Below are positions 1 to 10,455 of a stretch of DNA of 38,345 nt, piece by piece. The stretch covers positions 1 to 38,345 of the forward strand of contig JBHHYR010000012.1 in the NCBI GenBank assembly GCA_046757585.1, read 5' to 3'. Positions within the stretch are counted from its first letter, which is position 1, and the number at the start of each line of letters is the position of its first letter. The notes under the pieces are model-generated. The model was not told the origin of the DNA. It made no database searches and was given only the letters and a program-made list of their open reading frames with translations. The position numbers and the translations under genes were made by a program. The stretch is from JBHHYR01 sp046757585 (GTDB lineage Bacteria > Desulfobacterota > Binatia > HRBIN30).

Positions 1-338
1 GGAATATCGGCGAAGATCAACGTTGGGCGCAGCGCTTCGACGGCTGCAACCTCCGCGCGCAGCAACTGCTCCCTGTGGGCCACGATCTCCGCATAGGCAC
101 GCAGGGATGCCTCCGGGTCTACCGAGAGGCTGTCGCTCTGGACGGCACCAACATCGAGACGGCTGGACGCATAGCTGCATGGAGCCCCATCACCGAGCTC
201 GAAGAACCAGCGTGGGACAGGCGTCCGGATGGCCACCGCCACGTCCGGACGCCGCCGCCGCAGTGCACGCACCACCTCCATGACGCGTACCGCGTGGCCG
301 AAGCCATGACCGGAAATGTAGCACAGCAGCCTGATCAC
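1..338 (-). CDS. Glycosyltransferase-like protein related to the N-terminal domain of L-arabinokinase (5' part only)
   Basis: The gene starts on the minus strand and runs off the left edge, so only about 112 codons are present. The N-terminus reads ISGHGFGHAVRVMEVVRAL, followed by a segment with GAVQSDSLSVDPEASL and then VEALRPTLIFADIP. This series (glycine-rich GHGFGHA loop, conserved GAVQ-D, VSD-like end) matches what I know of the GT-B-like domain that precedes the kinase domain in plant L-arabinokinase and that occurs alone in many bacteria as a predicted glycosyltransferase. The GTG at 336-338 is preferred because the GHGFGH loop normally lies within about 10 residues of the start; an in-frame GTG at 402-404 would add 22 unremarkable residues. 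No clear ribosome site is visible for either. It diverges from the methyltransferase gene at 435. The acceptor and donor cannot be told from this fragment. Confidence 0.7.
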   Translation of the reverse strand, partial: MIRLLCYISGHGFGHAVRVMEVVRALRRRRPDVAVAIRTPVPRWFFELGDGAPCSYASSRLDVGAVQSDSLSVDPEASLRAYAEIVAHREQLLRAEVAAVEALRPTLIFADI

Positions 339-434
339 GTAGTGCCGTGTTTCAGAAGGCGCGGCCTGGCGCAAGGGCCCCCCGGGGCAGGAGGTTGTAT
401 GCACCGCTAGCAGAGGATATACGGCACACCACAC

Positions 435-1169
435 GTGACGCACCTCCGGCCGACAATAACCCGTATCATCTTGGCTGCCAGCACGGCCGCAGTTTTCGGG
501 GCTTCCTCCTGCGCTGCGCGCGCGCAGCATCCCGTGATGTCACCGCCGCACGTGCACGCCAAACCCCACGGCGAACACGATGCGACAGTCCATCATCCCT
601 TCGACAACGTCACACATTGGACTGCAATCTTCGATGACCCCTCGCGCGACGCATGGCAGAAACCTGCGGAGGTGGTGCAGGCGTTGGATCTCCGTCCGGG
701 CATGCGCGTGGCGGATCTGGGGGCTGGCACCGGGTACTTCAGCCGCTACCTGTCGGCAGCCGTCGGCGACGATGGAACCGTGTTTGCCGTCGACACGGAG
801 CCCAACCTGGTCACGTACCTCCGCGAGCGGTCGGACAAGGAACACACCGCGAACCTCGTGCCGATCTTGGCGTCGCCTGACAACCCGCGGCTGCCCGTTC
901 GCAGCACCGATCTGGTTCTGATCGTCGATACGTTTCACCACATCGACGCCCGCCTCAAGTACTTTGCGCGGCTGCGGCGCTTGCTCAAGCCGGGCGGGCG
1001 GGTAGCGATCATCGACTGGCAGAAACGCGAGCTGCCCGTGGGCCCGCCCCCGCCGCACAAAATTCCCCGTGCGCAGGTAGTGGAAGAAATGGAAGCTGCG
1101 GGCTACCAGCTCGTCGCCGAGCCAGCTCTCCTCCCCTACCAGTACTTCCTCATCTTCCGCTCCGCCTGA
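435..1169 (+). CDS. Exported class I SAM-dependent methyltransferase
   Basis: 244 residues. The first 31 residues form a signal peptide: basic start (MTHLRPTITR), hydrophobic stretch IILAASTAAVFGASSC and an A-R-A-Q cleavage site near residue 31. A His-rich stretch (residues 33-54) follows, then a Rossmann methyltransferase fold with SAM motif I VADLGAGTGYFSRYL (92-106), an acidic motif II VFAVD (116-120), motif IV VLIVDTFHHI (161-170) and LKPGGRVAIIDW (185-195). The order and spacing are typical of Methyltransf_11/25 domains. The signal peptide implies periplasmic location, unusual because SAM is cytoplasmic, though such exported forms are seen in deltaproteobacteria. A weak lipobox-like ASSC (23-26) makes a lipoprotein possible. 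The substrate is unknown; arsenite methyltransferase-like and UbiE-like labels would be guesses. Confidence 0.8.
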   Translation: MTHLRPTITRIILAASTAAVFGASSCAARAQHPVMSPPHVHAKPHGEHDATVHHPFDNVTHWTAIFDDPSRDAWQKPAEVVQALDLRPGMRVADLGAGTGYFSRYLSAAVGDDGTVFAVDTEPNLVTYLRERSDKEHTANLVPILASPDNPRLPVRSTDLVLIVDTFHHIDARLKYFARLRRLLKPGGRVAIIDWQKRELPVGPPPPHKIPRAQVVEEMEAAGYQLVAEPALLPYQYFLIFRSA

Positions 1170-1228
1170 ACGCTGGGGAACGGGCTGCCTGTGTCATCTT
1201 CAGGCACGGGTGCACAGAATCTGCAACG

Positions 1229-1519
1229 ATGAAGATGCATAATCCCCCGCACCCTGGTGAGGTCCTGCGGGCGCTGTGCCTTGAGCCTTTGGGCCTGAGC
1301 GTGACGGAAGCAGCAAGGGCGCTCGGGGTGAGCCGCAAGACCCTGTCCGGCATCCTGAACGGACGCGCCGGAATCAGTCCCGAGATGGCGCTCCGCTTGT
1401 CGATCGCTTTCAACACGACGGCGGAGAGTTGGCTCACTCAGCAGGCTCAACAATACGATCTCTGGCACGCGGAACAGAAGCTGGGCCGTCTTCACGTTGA
1501 GCGCCTATCGGCAGCGTGA
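1229..1519 (+). CDS. higA: HigA-family XRE antitoxin without a HigB partner
   Basis: 96 residues. The start MKMHNPPHPGEVLRALCLEPLGLSV is the hallmark of HigA/VapI proteins, and residues 24-60 form a helix-turn-helix (TEAARALGVSRKTLSGILNGRAGIS). In the family HigA neutralises the RelE-like mRNA interferase HigB and represses its own promoter. HigB normally lies directly upstream, but here only 59 bp separate this gene from the methyltransferase stop codon, and downstream lies the convergent end of nuoN. No RelE-like frame is visible on either side, so this is an orphan antitoxin or a free-standing HigA-type regulator. ATG at 1229 is preferred over the ATG two codons later because HigA proteins commonly have two or three residues before the NPPHPGE motif. 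Confidence 0.85.
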   Translation: MKMHNPPHPGEVLRALCLEPLGLSVTEAARALGVSRKTLSGILNGRAGISPEMALRLSIAFNTTAESWLTQQAQQYDLWHAEQKLGRLHVERLSAA

Positions 1520-1555
1520 TGTGTCCGCGCACGGCCCTCCCGAACGGCCCGGCGC

Positions 1556-3010
1556 TCAACCGAGGGCCAGGAATGACTGGCGGGCGAGCTCGAAGAGGGT
1601 CGAGGGAAACAGGCCGAGGGCGACCGTGGCGACGCCGGTGAACAAGAGCGTCGCAAAGAGATACGGGCGGCTGCCGGGGCGGACGACTTCCACCCCACCC
1701 TCGACCATATACATGCGCACCAGCACGCCCACGTAGTAGTACACCGACACCACACTATTGAGGACCCCGATGACGGCCAGCCCGACGTAACCCGATTTCA
1801 CCGCCGCGCTGAAAATGTAGACCTTGCCGATGAAGCCGGCGAGCGGCGGGATGCCGGCGAGGGAGAGCATGAAAATCACCATGGCCACGCCCAGAAACGG
1901 CGACCGGAACCCGACGCCGGCGTAGTCGTCCAGATTCTCGTTGGGCGCCCCGCGATGGCCGAGGGCGATGACGACGGCAAATGCGCCCAGCGTCATCACC
2001 GTGTAGGCAATCAGGTAGAACAACACCGCGCTGCCCCCAAACTCGCCGCCGGCAACCATGCCCACCAGCAGATACCCGGCGTGCGCTATGCTCGAGTAGG
2101 CGAGCATCCGCTTGATGTTCTTCTGCAGCAATGCGGTGACGTTGCCCACTGTCATGGTCAGCACCGCCAGGACCCACAGCACGGCGGTCCAATCGGCGGA
2201 GAGCTGCGCCAACGTGTGCATGAACACCCGCGCAAATGCCGCGAAGGCTGCGGCCTTGACGCCCACCGCCATCAAGGCGGTCACCGCCGTCGGCGCCCCT
2301 TCGTACACGTCGGGGGCCCAGAAGTGGAAGGGCACTGCAGCCACCTTGAAACCGAATCCCACGAGCAGCAGCACCATACCCGCAATCAGCCAGGCATGGT
2401 GGCCCGCCCCTGCACCGGCCGCAACCGCGCGCCCAATCGGTCCCAGCGTCGTGCTCCCGGTTGCACCGTAGAGCAAGGCGATCCCGAACAGCAGAAAGCC
2501 CGTGGCAAATGCGCCCAGCAGAAAGTATTTCAACGCCGCCTCGTTCGAGCGCAATTGGCTTTTCCAGATCCCAGCCAACGTGTACGCGGCAATCGACATA
2601 ACCTCGAGGCCGAGAAAGATCACGATCAGGTCCGTGGCGACCGCCATCAGCACCATGCCCACGGTCGAAAACAGGATCAAGGAATAGTAATCGCCGGTGC
2701 GGATGTCCGTCAGCTCCAGGTAGTTCATGGACATGAGCAACGTCAGCCCGGAGGCGGTACAGAACAGGATGGTGAAGAAGAGCCCGTAGCGGTCTACCAC
2801 GATGGCATCGGAGAAGCCGCTCAGGCGCGTGTTCCACAGCGCCATGGCCGCGATGCCCGCGATGACCAGGCCCGTTAAACCCAACCACCCGAGTCCCTCC
2901 CGGTCCGGCCCCTCGGTCCACAGATCCGTGACCATGACAAGCAGCGCCGTGCCGGTGACGATAAGCAGTGGCAGAACAGCGAGCCAGGATACGGGCGGTG
3001 TAGCAATCAT
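1556..3010 (-). CDS. nuoN: NADH-quinone oxidoreductase subunit N
   Basis: 484 residues, the usual NuoN length (about 485 in E. coli). It is an antiporter-like, proton-translocating subunit of the complex I membrane arm with about 14 transmembrane helices. Diagnostic segments: TM5 glutamate in IVIFLGLEVMSIAAYTLAG, the lysine-bearing SNEAALKYFLLGAFATGF loop and helix, FKVAAVPFHFWAPDVYEGAPTAVTALM, and NIKRMLAYSSIAHAGYLL. The longer open frame upstream runs into nuoM; the ATG at 3008-3010 gives the normal MIATPPVSWLAVLPLL terminus and lies 13 bp after the nuoM stop. It is the last gene of the operon. Confidence 0.96.
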   Translation of the reverse strand: MIATPPVSWLAVLPLLIVTGTALLVMVTDLWTEGPDREGLGWLGLTGLVIAGIAAMALWNTRLSGFSDAIVVDRYGLFFTILFCTASGLTLLMSMNYLELTDIRTGDYYSLILFSTVGMVLMAVATDLIVIFLGLEVMSIAAYTLAGIWKSQLRSNEAALKYFLLGAFATGFLLFGIALLYGATGSTTLGPIGRAVAAGAGAGHHAWLIAGMVLLLVGFGFKVAAVPFHFWAPDVYEGAPTAVTALMAVGVKAAAFAAFARVFMHTLAQLSADWTAVLWVLAVLTMTVGNVTALLQKNIKRMLAYSSIAHAGYLLVGMVAGGEFGGSAVLFYLIAYTVMTLGAFAVVIALGHRGAPNENLDDYAGVGFRSPFLGVAMVIFMLSLAGIPPLAGFIGKVYIFSAAVKSGYVGLAVIGVLNSVVSVYYYVGVLVRMYMVEGGVEVVRPGSRPYLFATLLFTGVATVALGLFPSTLFELARQSFLALG

Positions 3011-3023
3011 GATTGCACCGCAC

Positions 3024-4619
<1,596 letters not shown>

Positions 4620-4656
4620 CGTCGCACGCTGCGCGCTGAGCCTGGATCGCCTTGCA

Positions 4657-6588
4657 TCACCGCAACACGAAGTAGCCGAGAATGGCCATGGCACCGAGCA
4701 GCATCGACACGGCGTACTGCTGCACGTTGCCCGTCTGGAAGCGGCGCCAGAGCCGGCCGTTGGCGCCCACCACCCCAGCCGTACCATTCACCAGGCCATC
4801 GATCACGTCCGTGTCCCACACCCGCCACAACCAATTCGACATCGCGACCGTTGGCCGCACGAACAGCAGGTCGTACAGCTCGTCCACGTAGTACTTGTTG
4901 GACACGACGGCGTAGATGCCCGGTGCCCGCCGCGCGAGGATGTCCGGCACACTGGGCTGGGCGATGTACATGACGTACGCTACGCCCAGGCCGAGCAGCG
5001 CTACCAGCACCGAGGCACTCATCAACAGGGACTCGGTCCCAACACTCAGCGATCCGGTCGCCTGGCTTGCGCCGAACACCGGCGCGAGAAACGCCGCGAA
5101 GCGATTGCCCCAGAGCCAATGACCCGGCAGCCCGACGTACCCGCCCACGACCGACAGCACCGCCAGCACGATCAGCGGTACGGTCATGCTCGGTGGTGAT
5201 TCATGCAGGTGCTGCCGGGCGTGCGCGTCGGCCCGGCATTCCCCGAAGAACGTCAGGAACACAAGCCGAAACATATAGAACGCCGTCAAGCCCGCCGCGA
5301 TCACGCCAACCGCCCACAGCCACCAGCCACCGTACGGGCTGGCCACGACCTGGGCCAGGATCTCGTCCTTGCTGAAGAACCCCGAGAAACCGGGGATGCC
5401 CGAGATCGCAAGCGTGGCCATCAAGAAGGTCCAAAAGGTGATCGGCTGATACGCCCGCAGGCCGCCCATCTTCCGCATGTCCTGCTCGCCGCCCATCCCG
5501 TGAATCACGCTGCCGGCGCAGAGGAACAAGAGCCCCTTGAAGAAGGCGTGCGTCATCAGATGAAAGATGCCGGCGCCAAACGCCCCGACACCCACCGCCA
5601 GGAACATGTAGCCCAGCTGGCTGATCGTCGAGTACGCCAGCACCTTCTTGATGTCGTTTTGCATCAAGCCGATGGTCGCCGCGAAGAGCGCCGTCAGCGC
5701 TCCAACAGCCGCGACAACGGCCAGTGTCACGGGTGCGAGACTGTACAGGAAATTGAGGCGTGCGATCATGTACACGCCCGCGGTCACCATGGTCGCCGCG
5801 TGGATCAGGGCGCTGACTGGCGTGGGGCCCGCCATCGCATCCGGCAGCCAGACGTACAAGGGCAGCTGCGCCGACTTCCCGGTCGCCCCGATGAACAGCA
5901 ACAAGGTGATGATCGTCACCGTGCCCGGCGGTATGTCCTTGGCGTGCGCGGCGATCTCCTGGAAGCTCAATCCATGCGATCCCCCACCGAGGTTCCAGAA
6001 CAGCAGGAAGATACCCAGTAGGAAGCCCGCATCACCGATACGGTTGACCACGAAGGCCTTCTTGCCGGCGCTGGCGAAGGCCTCATTGTTGAACCAGAAG
6101 CCGATGAGCAGATACGAGCACAGGCCGACACCCTCCCAGCCAACGAAGAGCAGGGGCAGGTTGTCCGCCATCACCAGGAGCAGCATCGCGAAGGTGAATA
6201 GGTTCAGATAGGTAAAGTACCGTGCATAGCCAGGATCGTCGTGCATGTAGCCGTTGGAGTACACGTGGATCCAAAAGGCGACGCCGCTCACCACGAGCGC
6301 CATCACGGCCGAGAGCGCATCGATCCGGAAAGCGATGTCGACGTGCAGCGTCCCCGCGGTGATCCACGGGTAGAGTTGCTCGGTGAGCGCGTCCCCGGCG
6401 GGTAAACCGAGCAGTCGCACGAAGGCGTAGCTGCTGACGACGAACGCTCCGCCGACGACCGCGGGCGCGACCATGCCGACTACGCGCCGCCCGGCCCGCG
6501 CACCAACGAAGGCGTTGAACAGCACGCCCAGTGCCGGCAGCGCCGGAATGAGCCACAGGAAGCTCACAGGTGTCGCAGCCCCGTGCAT
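4657..6588 (-). CDS. nuoL: NADH-quinone oxidoreductase subunit L
   Basis: 643 residues; NuoL is normally 610-660. It is the distal antiporter-like subunit with the long lateral helix that clamps the membrane arm. Seen here: FRIDALSAVMALVVSGVAFWIHVYS, the TM5 glutamate in LPLLFVGWEGVGLCSYLLIGFWF, the lysine helix TGKSAQLPLYVWLPDAMAGPTPVSALIHAATMV, NDIKKVLAYSTISQLGYMFLAVG and the GFFSKDEIL motif. The C-terminal region from about residue 480 contains the amphipathic lateral helix and final anchor (LLGAMAILGYFVLR). It lies 4 bp after nuoK. Confidence 0.97.
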   Translation of the reverse strand: MHGAATPVSFLWLIPALPALGVLFNAFVGARAGRRVVGMVAPAVVGGAFVVSSYAFVRLLGLPAGDALTEQLYPWITAGTLHVDIAFRIDALSAVMALVVSGVAFWIHVYSNGYMHDDPGYARYFTYLNLFTFAMLLLVMADNLPLLFVGWEGVGLCSYLLIGFWFNNEAFASAGKKAFVVNRIGDAGFLLGIFLLFWNLGGGSHGLSFQEIAAHAKDIPPGTVTIITLLLFIGATGKSAQLPLYVWLPDAMAGPTPVSALIHAATMVTAGVYMIARLNFLYSLAPVTLAVVAAVGALTALFAATIGLMQNDIKKVLAYSTISQLGYMFLAVGVGAFGAGIFHLMTHAFFKGLLFLCAGSVIHGMGGEQDMRKMGGLRAYQPITFWTFLMATLAISGIPGFSGFFSKDEILAQVVASPYGGWWLWAVGVIAAGLTAFYMFRLVFLTFFGECRADAHARQHLHESPPSMTVPLIVLAVLSVVGGYVGLPGHWLWGNRFAAFLAPVFGASQATGSLSVGTESLLMSASVLVALLGLGVAYVMYIAQPSVPDILARRAPGIYAVVSNKYYVDELYDLLFVRPTVAMSNWLWRVWDTDVIDGLVNGTAGVVGANGRLWRRFQTGNVQQYAVSMLLGAMAILGYFVLR

Positions 6589-6592
6589 CAGC

Positions 6593-6901
6593 CTACCACC
6601 GCAACAGGTTCAACTCGTCCGCGTTCACCGTCTCGCGATTCCGAAACGCCGCGATGATGATCGCCAGTCCAACCGCCGCCTCCGCTGCCGCGACGGTCAT
6701 GACGAAGAACACCACCACCTGACCGTCCATCGAGTGCAAGTGGCGCGACAAGGCCACGAACACCAGGTTCACCGCGTTGAGCATGATCTCGATCGACATG
6801 AAGATGACGATCACGTTGCGGCGCACCAGCACCCCGACCGCCCCGATGGTAAACAGGACTGCTCCGAGGATCAGATACCAGTTGATCGGCGCCACCGTCA
6901 T
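6593..6901 (-). CDS. nuoK: NADH-quinone oxidoreductase subunit K
   Basis: 102 residues with three transmembrane helices, the normal size. The two buried glutamates required for proton transfer are present: in FMSIEIMLNAVNLVFVAL and in AAAEAAVGLAIIIAAFRN. The ATG overlaps the stop of nuoJ by 4 bp (6898-6901), which points to translational coupling. Confidence 0.97.
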   Translation of the reverse strand: MTVAPINWYLILGAVLFTIGAVGVLVRRNVIVIFMSIEIMLNAVNLVFVALSRHLHSMDGQVVVFFVMTVAAAEAAVGLAIIIAAFRNRETVNADELNLLRW

Positions 6902-7407
6902 GCGAGCTTCCGCTTGGCCAGGACCACCGCGCCGATGACCGCAACCAGCAACAAGACGGAGGTGATTTCAAACGCCAGCAGATAGCGCGTAAAGAGGTGT
7001 TCGGCGAGCAGCGCCGTGCTGCCAAAGGCGGCAGGGACGGCGGCGCTCATGCCGGTGGCCGCTGTCGGTGGCGGCGGCGTCACGAAGAAACGCAACACAG
7101 CGAGCAGAAACAGCGAGCCCACCAGCACCGCGGCGAACCGGGTGCCCACGCGTGCCAGAGCTTGTACGTCCGCTTGGAGATTCAGCAACATGATGACGAA
7201 CAGAAACAGCACCATGATGGCCCCGGCGTAGACGATCACCTGCAGCGCCGCCACTAGCTGCGCATGCAGGAACAGGAACACCACGGCAAGCAAGAAGAGG
7301 GTCATCACCAGGGACAAAGCGCTCCGGATCGGGCTTCGCTGCAGCACCACGCCGAGGGCGGATGCAATCAGCAGCACGGCGAACACGCCGAACACGACCG
7401 GGTTCAT
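6898..7407 (-). CDS. nuoJ: NADH-quinone oxidoreductase subunit J
   Basis: 169 residues with five hydrophobic helices; NuoJ is usually 160-185. The conserved VVFLFLHAQLVAALQVIVYAGAIMVLFLFVIMLLNL segment (residues about 41-76, described in pieces: ALQVIVYAGAIMVLFLFV) is the pi-bulge TM3 region that couples quinone chemistry to proton pumping. The ATG at 7405-7407 overlaps the nuoH stop by 4 bp; the longer upstream frame lies inside nuoH. nuoI, which normally sits between nuoH and nuoJ, is absent. Confidence 0.95.
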   Translation of the reverse strand: MNPVVFGVFAVLLIASALGVVLQRSPIRSALSLVMTLFLLAVVFLFLHAQLVAALQVIVYAGAIMVLFLFVIMLLNLQADVQALARVGTRFAAVLVGSLFLLAVLRFFVTPPPPTAATGMSAAVPAAFGSTALLAEHLFTRYLLAFEITSVLLLVAVIGAVVLAKRKLA

Positions 7408-8501
7408 AGTGTGCCCTGCACCGCCAACACCACCGCCGCCGTCACCAATACGTTGATCAGTGCCAGGGGGAGGAGCCCCAACCAGCCGAGTTGCATCACC
7501 TGATCGTAACGAAAGCGCAGCAGCGTCCAGCGCACCAGAATCTGGAACCAACAAAAGAAGAGCACCTTCACCATGAACGCGCCGACCTGGAGTATGATCA
7601 CCGCCGCCTGCGGGAGCAGCACCACAGTGCCCCAGGGGAAATGAAAACCATCGCGCAGGAGGTAGGGCACCTGCCAGCCACCGAAGAACATGGTCGTGAC
7701 CAAGCCCGCCACGAGCGCGATCTCGACGAAGTCCGTCATGAAGAACATCAGATACTTCATCCCCGAGTACTCGGTGAAGTAGCCGCTGACCAGCTCCGAC
7801 TCCCCTTCCGGCAGGTCAAAGGGCACGCGCTTACTCTCCGCGATGCCGGCGCACAGAAAAATGAGGAACGCGCCCGGTTGATACAGGATGCCCCAAGCCG
7901 GCAACCAGCCCCCGATCAGGTGCCCTTGAGCGCGCGCCATTTCCTGCAGATCGAGCGTGCCGAACGTCATCACCACCGCCACAATCGAGAGGCCCATGCC
8001 AATTTCGTACGAGATCATCTGCGCCGAACCGCGAATCCCTCCGAGCAGGGAAAAGCGATCGTTCGAGGCCCAGCCACCGAGGACAACGCCGTACACACTG
8101 AGCGACAGCATCGCGAGCACGTAGAGAACGCCCACGTTGATCTGTACCGCCTGCAGATTGATGACCCGCCCACCCGCCGCGAGCACATCCCCGAACGGAA
8201 TGGCAGCGAAAGCAACCATGACCGGGAACAGATTGACGCAGGGCGCCAGGGTGTGGAGAAAACGGTCGGCACGCGCCGGGATGATATCCTCTTTGGTCAA
8301 GAACTTGAGCGGGTCCGCCATGAGCGTGTTCACCAGCCCCGCCCCCGCAAAGCCGAACACGCTGGCACGGTTGGCACCGATCCGGTCCTGGATCAGAGCG
8401 CTCCCCTTACGTTCGACCCATCCGAGGATGCCCGCCAGGTTCAACACCATGACGATCACAATGATCGCCTTGACTGCGGCGATGCCTATTTCAATCCACA
8501 T
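7404..8501 (-). CDS. nuoH: NADH-quinone oxidoreductase subunit H
   Basis: 365 residues, eight or nine transmembrane helices. NuoH anchors the quinone cavity at the joint between the membrane and peripheral arms. Seen: GWVERKGSALIQDRIGANR (residues 27-45, the ERK motif and first cytoplasmic loop), DPLKFLTKEDIIP, and the acidic loop AESKRVPFDLPEGESELVSG with TEYSGMKYLMFF. It begins 138 bp downstream of nuoA. The 138-bp gap has no open frame resembling NuoB-G. Confidence 0.97.
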   Translation of the reverse strand: MWIEIGIAAVKAIIVIVMVLNLAGILGWVERKGSALIQDRIGANRASVFGFAGAGLVNTLMADPLKFLTKEDIIPARADRFLHTLAPCVNLFPVMVAFAAIPFGDVLAAGGRVINLQAVQINVGVLYVLAMLSLSVYGVVLGGWASNDRFSLLGGIRGSAQMISYEIGMGLSIVAVVMTFGTLDLQEMARAQGHLIGGWLPAWGILYQPGAFLIFLCAGIAESKRVPFDLPEGESELVSGYFTEYSGMKYLMFFMTDFVEIALVAGLVTTMFFGGWQVPYLLRDGFHFPWGTVVLLPQAAVIILQVGAFMVKVLFFCWFQILVRWTLLRFRYDQVMQLGWLGLLPLALINVLVTAAVVLAVQGTL

Positions 8502-8639
8502 GTCCGGAACCGTCTCAGGTTGACTGCCGGATTTCGCCTTTTACTTGAACTCTCTGAACCTAGGCGGACAGCGCTGCACCGCGGAGCCACCGCAGACCGC
8601 CGCTTGGCACCACCCGCCCCGACCGCAGCACCCTGGGGC

Positions 8640-8996
8640 TCAGTCCCACTCGAGCGCCCCCTTCCGCCATACGTAGAGCAAGGCGACGCCGAGCACCGCC
8701 ACGAACAGGAGCATCTCGGCAAGACCGAACCAGCCGAGCTGGCGGAAAACCACCGCCCACGGGTAGAGAAAAACGACTTCCACATCAAACACAATGAACA
8801 GAATCGCCGTCATGTAGAACTTCACGGCGAAACGTCCCCACGCGGGACCGCTGGGGGGATTTCCACACTCGAAGGGCGCTCCCTTGGTGGCGCTGGGCCT
8901 TTTCGGGCCGAGGAGCTGGCCCATCATGACCATCGCCACCACGAGAACCCCGGTGAAGCAAAAGCTCACAACGATCGGAAGGTATTGCTCAGTCAT
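8640..8996 (-). CDS. nuoA: NADH-quinone oxidoreductase subunit A
   Basis: 118 residues with three transmembrane helices, the normal size. The Cys-bearing loop FECGNPPSG (equivalent to the ND3 loop that closes on the quinone cavity) and the motif FDVEVVFLYPWAVVF are both present. The ATG at 8994-8996 gives MTEQYLPIVVSF; an in-frame start 30 bp upstream would add a non-family sequence. It is the first gene of the nuoAHJKLMN run. Confidence 0.96.
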   Translation of the reverse strand: MTEQYLPIVVSFCFTGVLVVAMVMMGQLLGPKRPSATKGAPFECGNPPSGPAWGRFAVKFYMTAILFIVFDVEVVFLYPWAVVFRQLGWFGLAEMLLFVAVLGVALLYVWRKGALEWD

Positions 8997-9071
8997 GGCT
9001 GATGGCGCGCCGCTCCCACAGGCCACGTCCTCTTAGGACGCGCGGCCCGGAGCGAACGACATCCACACGCC

Positions 9072-9098
9072 CTTATGTGATGAGGTCCACCAAGTCAA
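9072..9098 (-). promoter_or_regulatory. Candidate sigma-70-like promoter for the nuo operon
   Basis: Reading the minus strand, TTGACT (complement of 9093-9098) is followed after 15 bp by CATAAG (complement of 9072-9077), about 75 bp upstream of the nuoA start. The -35 box matches 5 of 6 consensus bases; the -10 box matches 4 of 6 and the spacer is short, so this is only a candidate. It lies in the 199-bp non-coding interval between nuoA and the exchanger gene (8997-9195), in which I see no gene. Confidence 0.3.
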
Positions 9099-9195
9099 GG
9101 TAACCTACTGCAGCAGAGCTACGCTCGCCTCGGCCGGTCAGTCTTTCGGGCTTGCCGAGGAAACTGCCGCGCGCCAAGTCTCGTCACTGCATCAC

Positions 9196-10455
9196 TCACC
9201 AGCGCCGCGGTCGACCAAATAGTCCGGCGCGGAGGAAGGTGGCCAGATCGTTACGCCGGCGCACGAGCATCACGGCCGCCAGCGCGACGTAGGCAAACGC
9301 GAAGCCATAACGCACCTCCGTACTCGGAAGAAGCAGCTGTGACAGAAACAGCACCATTAGCACTGTCGCTTCGAGCACGGACAGGCGCAAGTTGGACAGC
9401 ACGACGACAGCAAACAGTGATTGTGCCGCAGTCAGGAGGATTTCCTCGACCTGCCGGGCATCCAGGTGCAATGCACCCGGATGCCCGAGGGCAACGCTGT
9501 AGACGAGCGGTAAGGTCCCGATGAGCAGGGTCCACTGATTGACCTTCGACGACACCACCGCGCCCATGCCAGCTTGGGCTTCGCCTCTCAGGGTGAGGAT
9601 GCATGCGATCACGATCTCCGGCGCCTCGGAAGCCAGCGGTGCAACCCACTGGACGAGCAGGAACTCATCGATACCCGTGTGCCGCCCCAAATCCACCAGC
9701 GCCTCGGCAAACGGCTCGGCGGAGGCGAGGATCACCGCCGCGGAGAACACGAACAGGCCGGCCACGACCGCGCGGCGGATCCACGGCCGGAAGGCAGCCA
9801 GGACCACGGCCGGACCGACCAGCTCCGGCTCCGCAGCACCGCCGCGCGCGATGCGCCACATGTAAGCGACGAACAGGCTGCTGAGTACCACGGTATCTAC
9901 GAGGGACAGCGTCCCCTTGAGGGGAATGACAAACGAGTACACCGTGGCCAGGCTCAAGAAGACCAACTCGACGGCACGGTCCGGCGGCAACTTGAGCTCT
10001 GCGTGGCGAGTGCGCAGCCAAAAGAGGGCCACGATCAGGGGCCAGGCGATCCCAATGAGCAGGCGGTTGGCCCCGGTCATGTTCGCCGTAGCGTAAGCCG
10101 TGTAACTGGGATCTGCCGCTGCACTCCAGGCGAAATAGAGGTCGACCGCATACTCGGGTAACACTGCCACCAGGGCCAGGAATGCCAGGGCGAGGCCCTG
10201 CGAGACGTCCATCTCTGCAACCTCGGCGGCCCAGGTAAGGAGAAACGCGCCACCGAGAATTGCGACACCGAATGCAAGAGCTGCAAGGCCAGGAGCCAGA
10301 TGGGCCGGGCCGCCACCCAGATGGGCAACTATGGCTGGCAGCGTGACGGCAAACGCCGCAACAATGATTAGCCAGGAGCGAGCCACTGGCGGCCAATGCT
10401 GCCTGCAACGGCGGTGCGGCGCAACTTGTTCGTCACCGCCGCCACACCCGCTCAA
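9196..10455 (-). CDS. CaCA-superfamily sodium/calcium exchanger-like membrane protein
   Basis: 419 residues with about 11 hydrophobic helices. Two inverted repeats are apparent, each with an alpha-motif: ALVAVLPEYAVDL (95-106, PE at 100-101) and WVAPLASEAPEIVIACIL (270-287, SEAPE at 276-280). In the Na+/Ca2+ exchanger family these motifs (consensus G-T-S-x-P-E) line the ion sites; here the first repeat has AVLPE, a divergence shared by bacterial sodium:proton or cation exchanger-like members. Which ion is moved cannot be read from sequence. The ATG overlaps the JAMM gene stop by 4 bp (10452-10455), so it ends the pckA-panE-JAMM run. The basic, Cys-containing first 25 residues may be an extended start. 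Confidence 0.85.
   Translation of the reverse strand: MSGCGGGDEQVAPHRRCRQHWPPVARSWLIIVAAFAVTLPAIVAHLGGGPAHLAPGLAALAFGVAILGGAFLLTWAAEVAEMDVSQGLALAFLALVAVLPEYAVDLYFAWSAAADPSYTAYATANMTGANRLLIGIAWPLIVALFWLRTRHAELKLPPDRAVELVFLSLATVYSFVIPLKGTLSLVDTVVLSSLFVAYMWRIARGGAAEPELVGPAVVLAAFRPWIRRAVVAGLFVFSAAVILASAEPFAEALVDLGRHTGIDEFLLVQWVAPLASEAPEIVIACILTLRGEAQAGMGAVVSSKVNQWTLLIGTLPLVYSVALGHPGALHLDARQVEEILLTAAQSLFAVVVLSNLRLSVLEATVLMVLFLSQLLLPSTEVRYGFAFAYVALAAVMLVRRRNDLATFLRAGLFGRPRRW

Noticed and set aside
8502..8639. Possible nuoB or nuoI remnant between nuoA and nuoH
   Set aside because: All minus-strand frames carry stops or Arg/Gly-rich sequence with no Fe-S or NuoB motifs.
7491..9002. 503-codon plus-strand open frame opposite nuoH and nuoA
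   Set aside because: Same shadow pattern (many H, E, R and Q), no recognisable family, and it spans two genuine genes and their gap.
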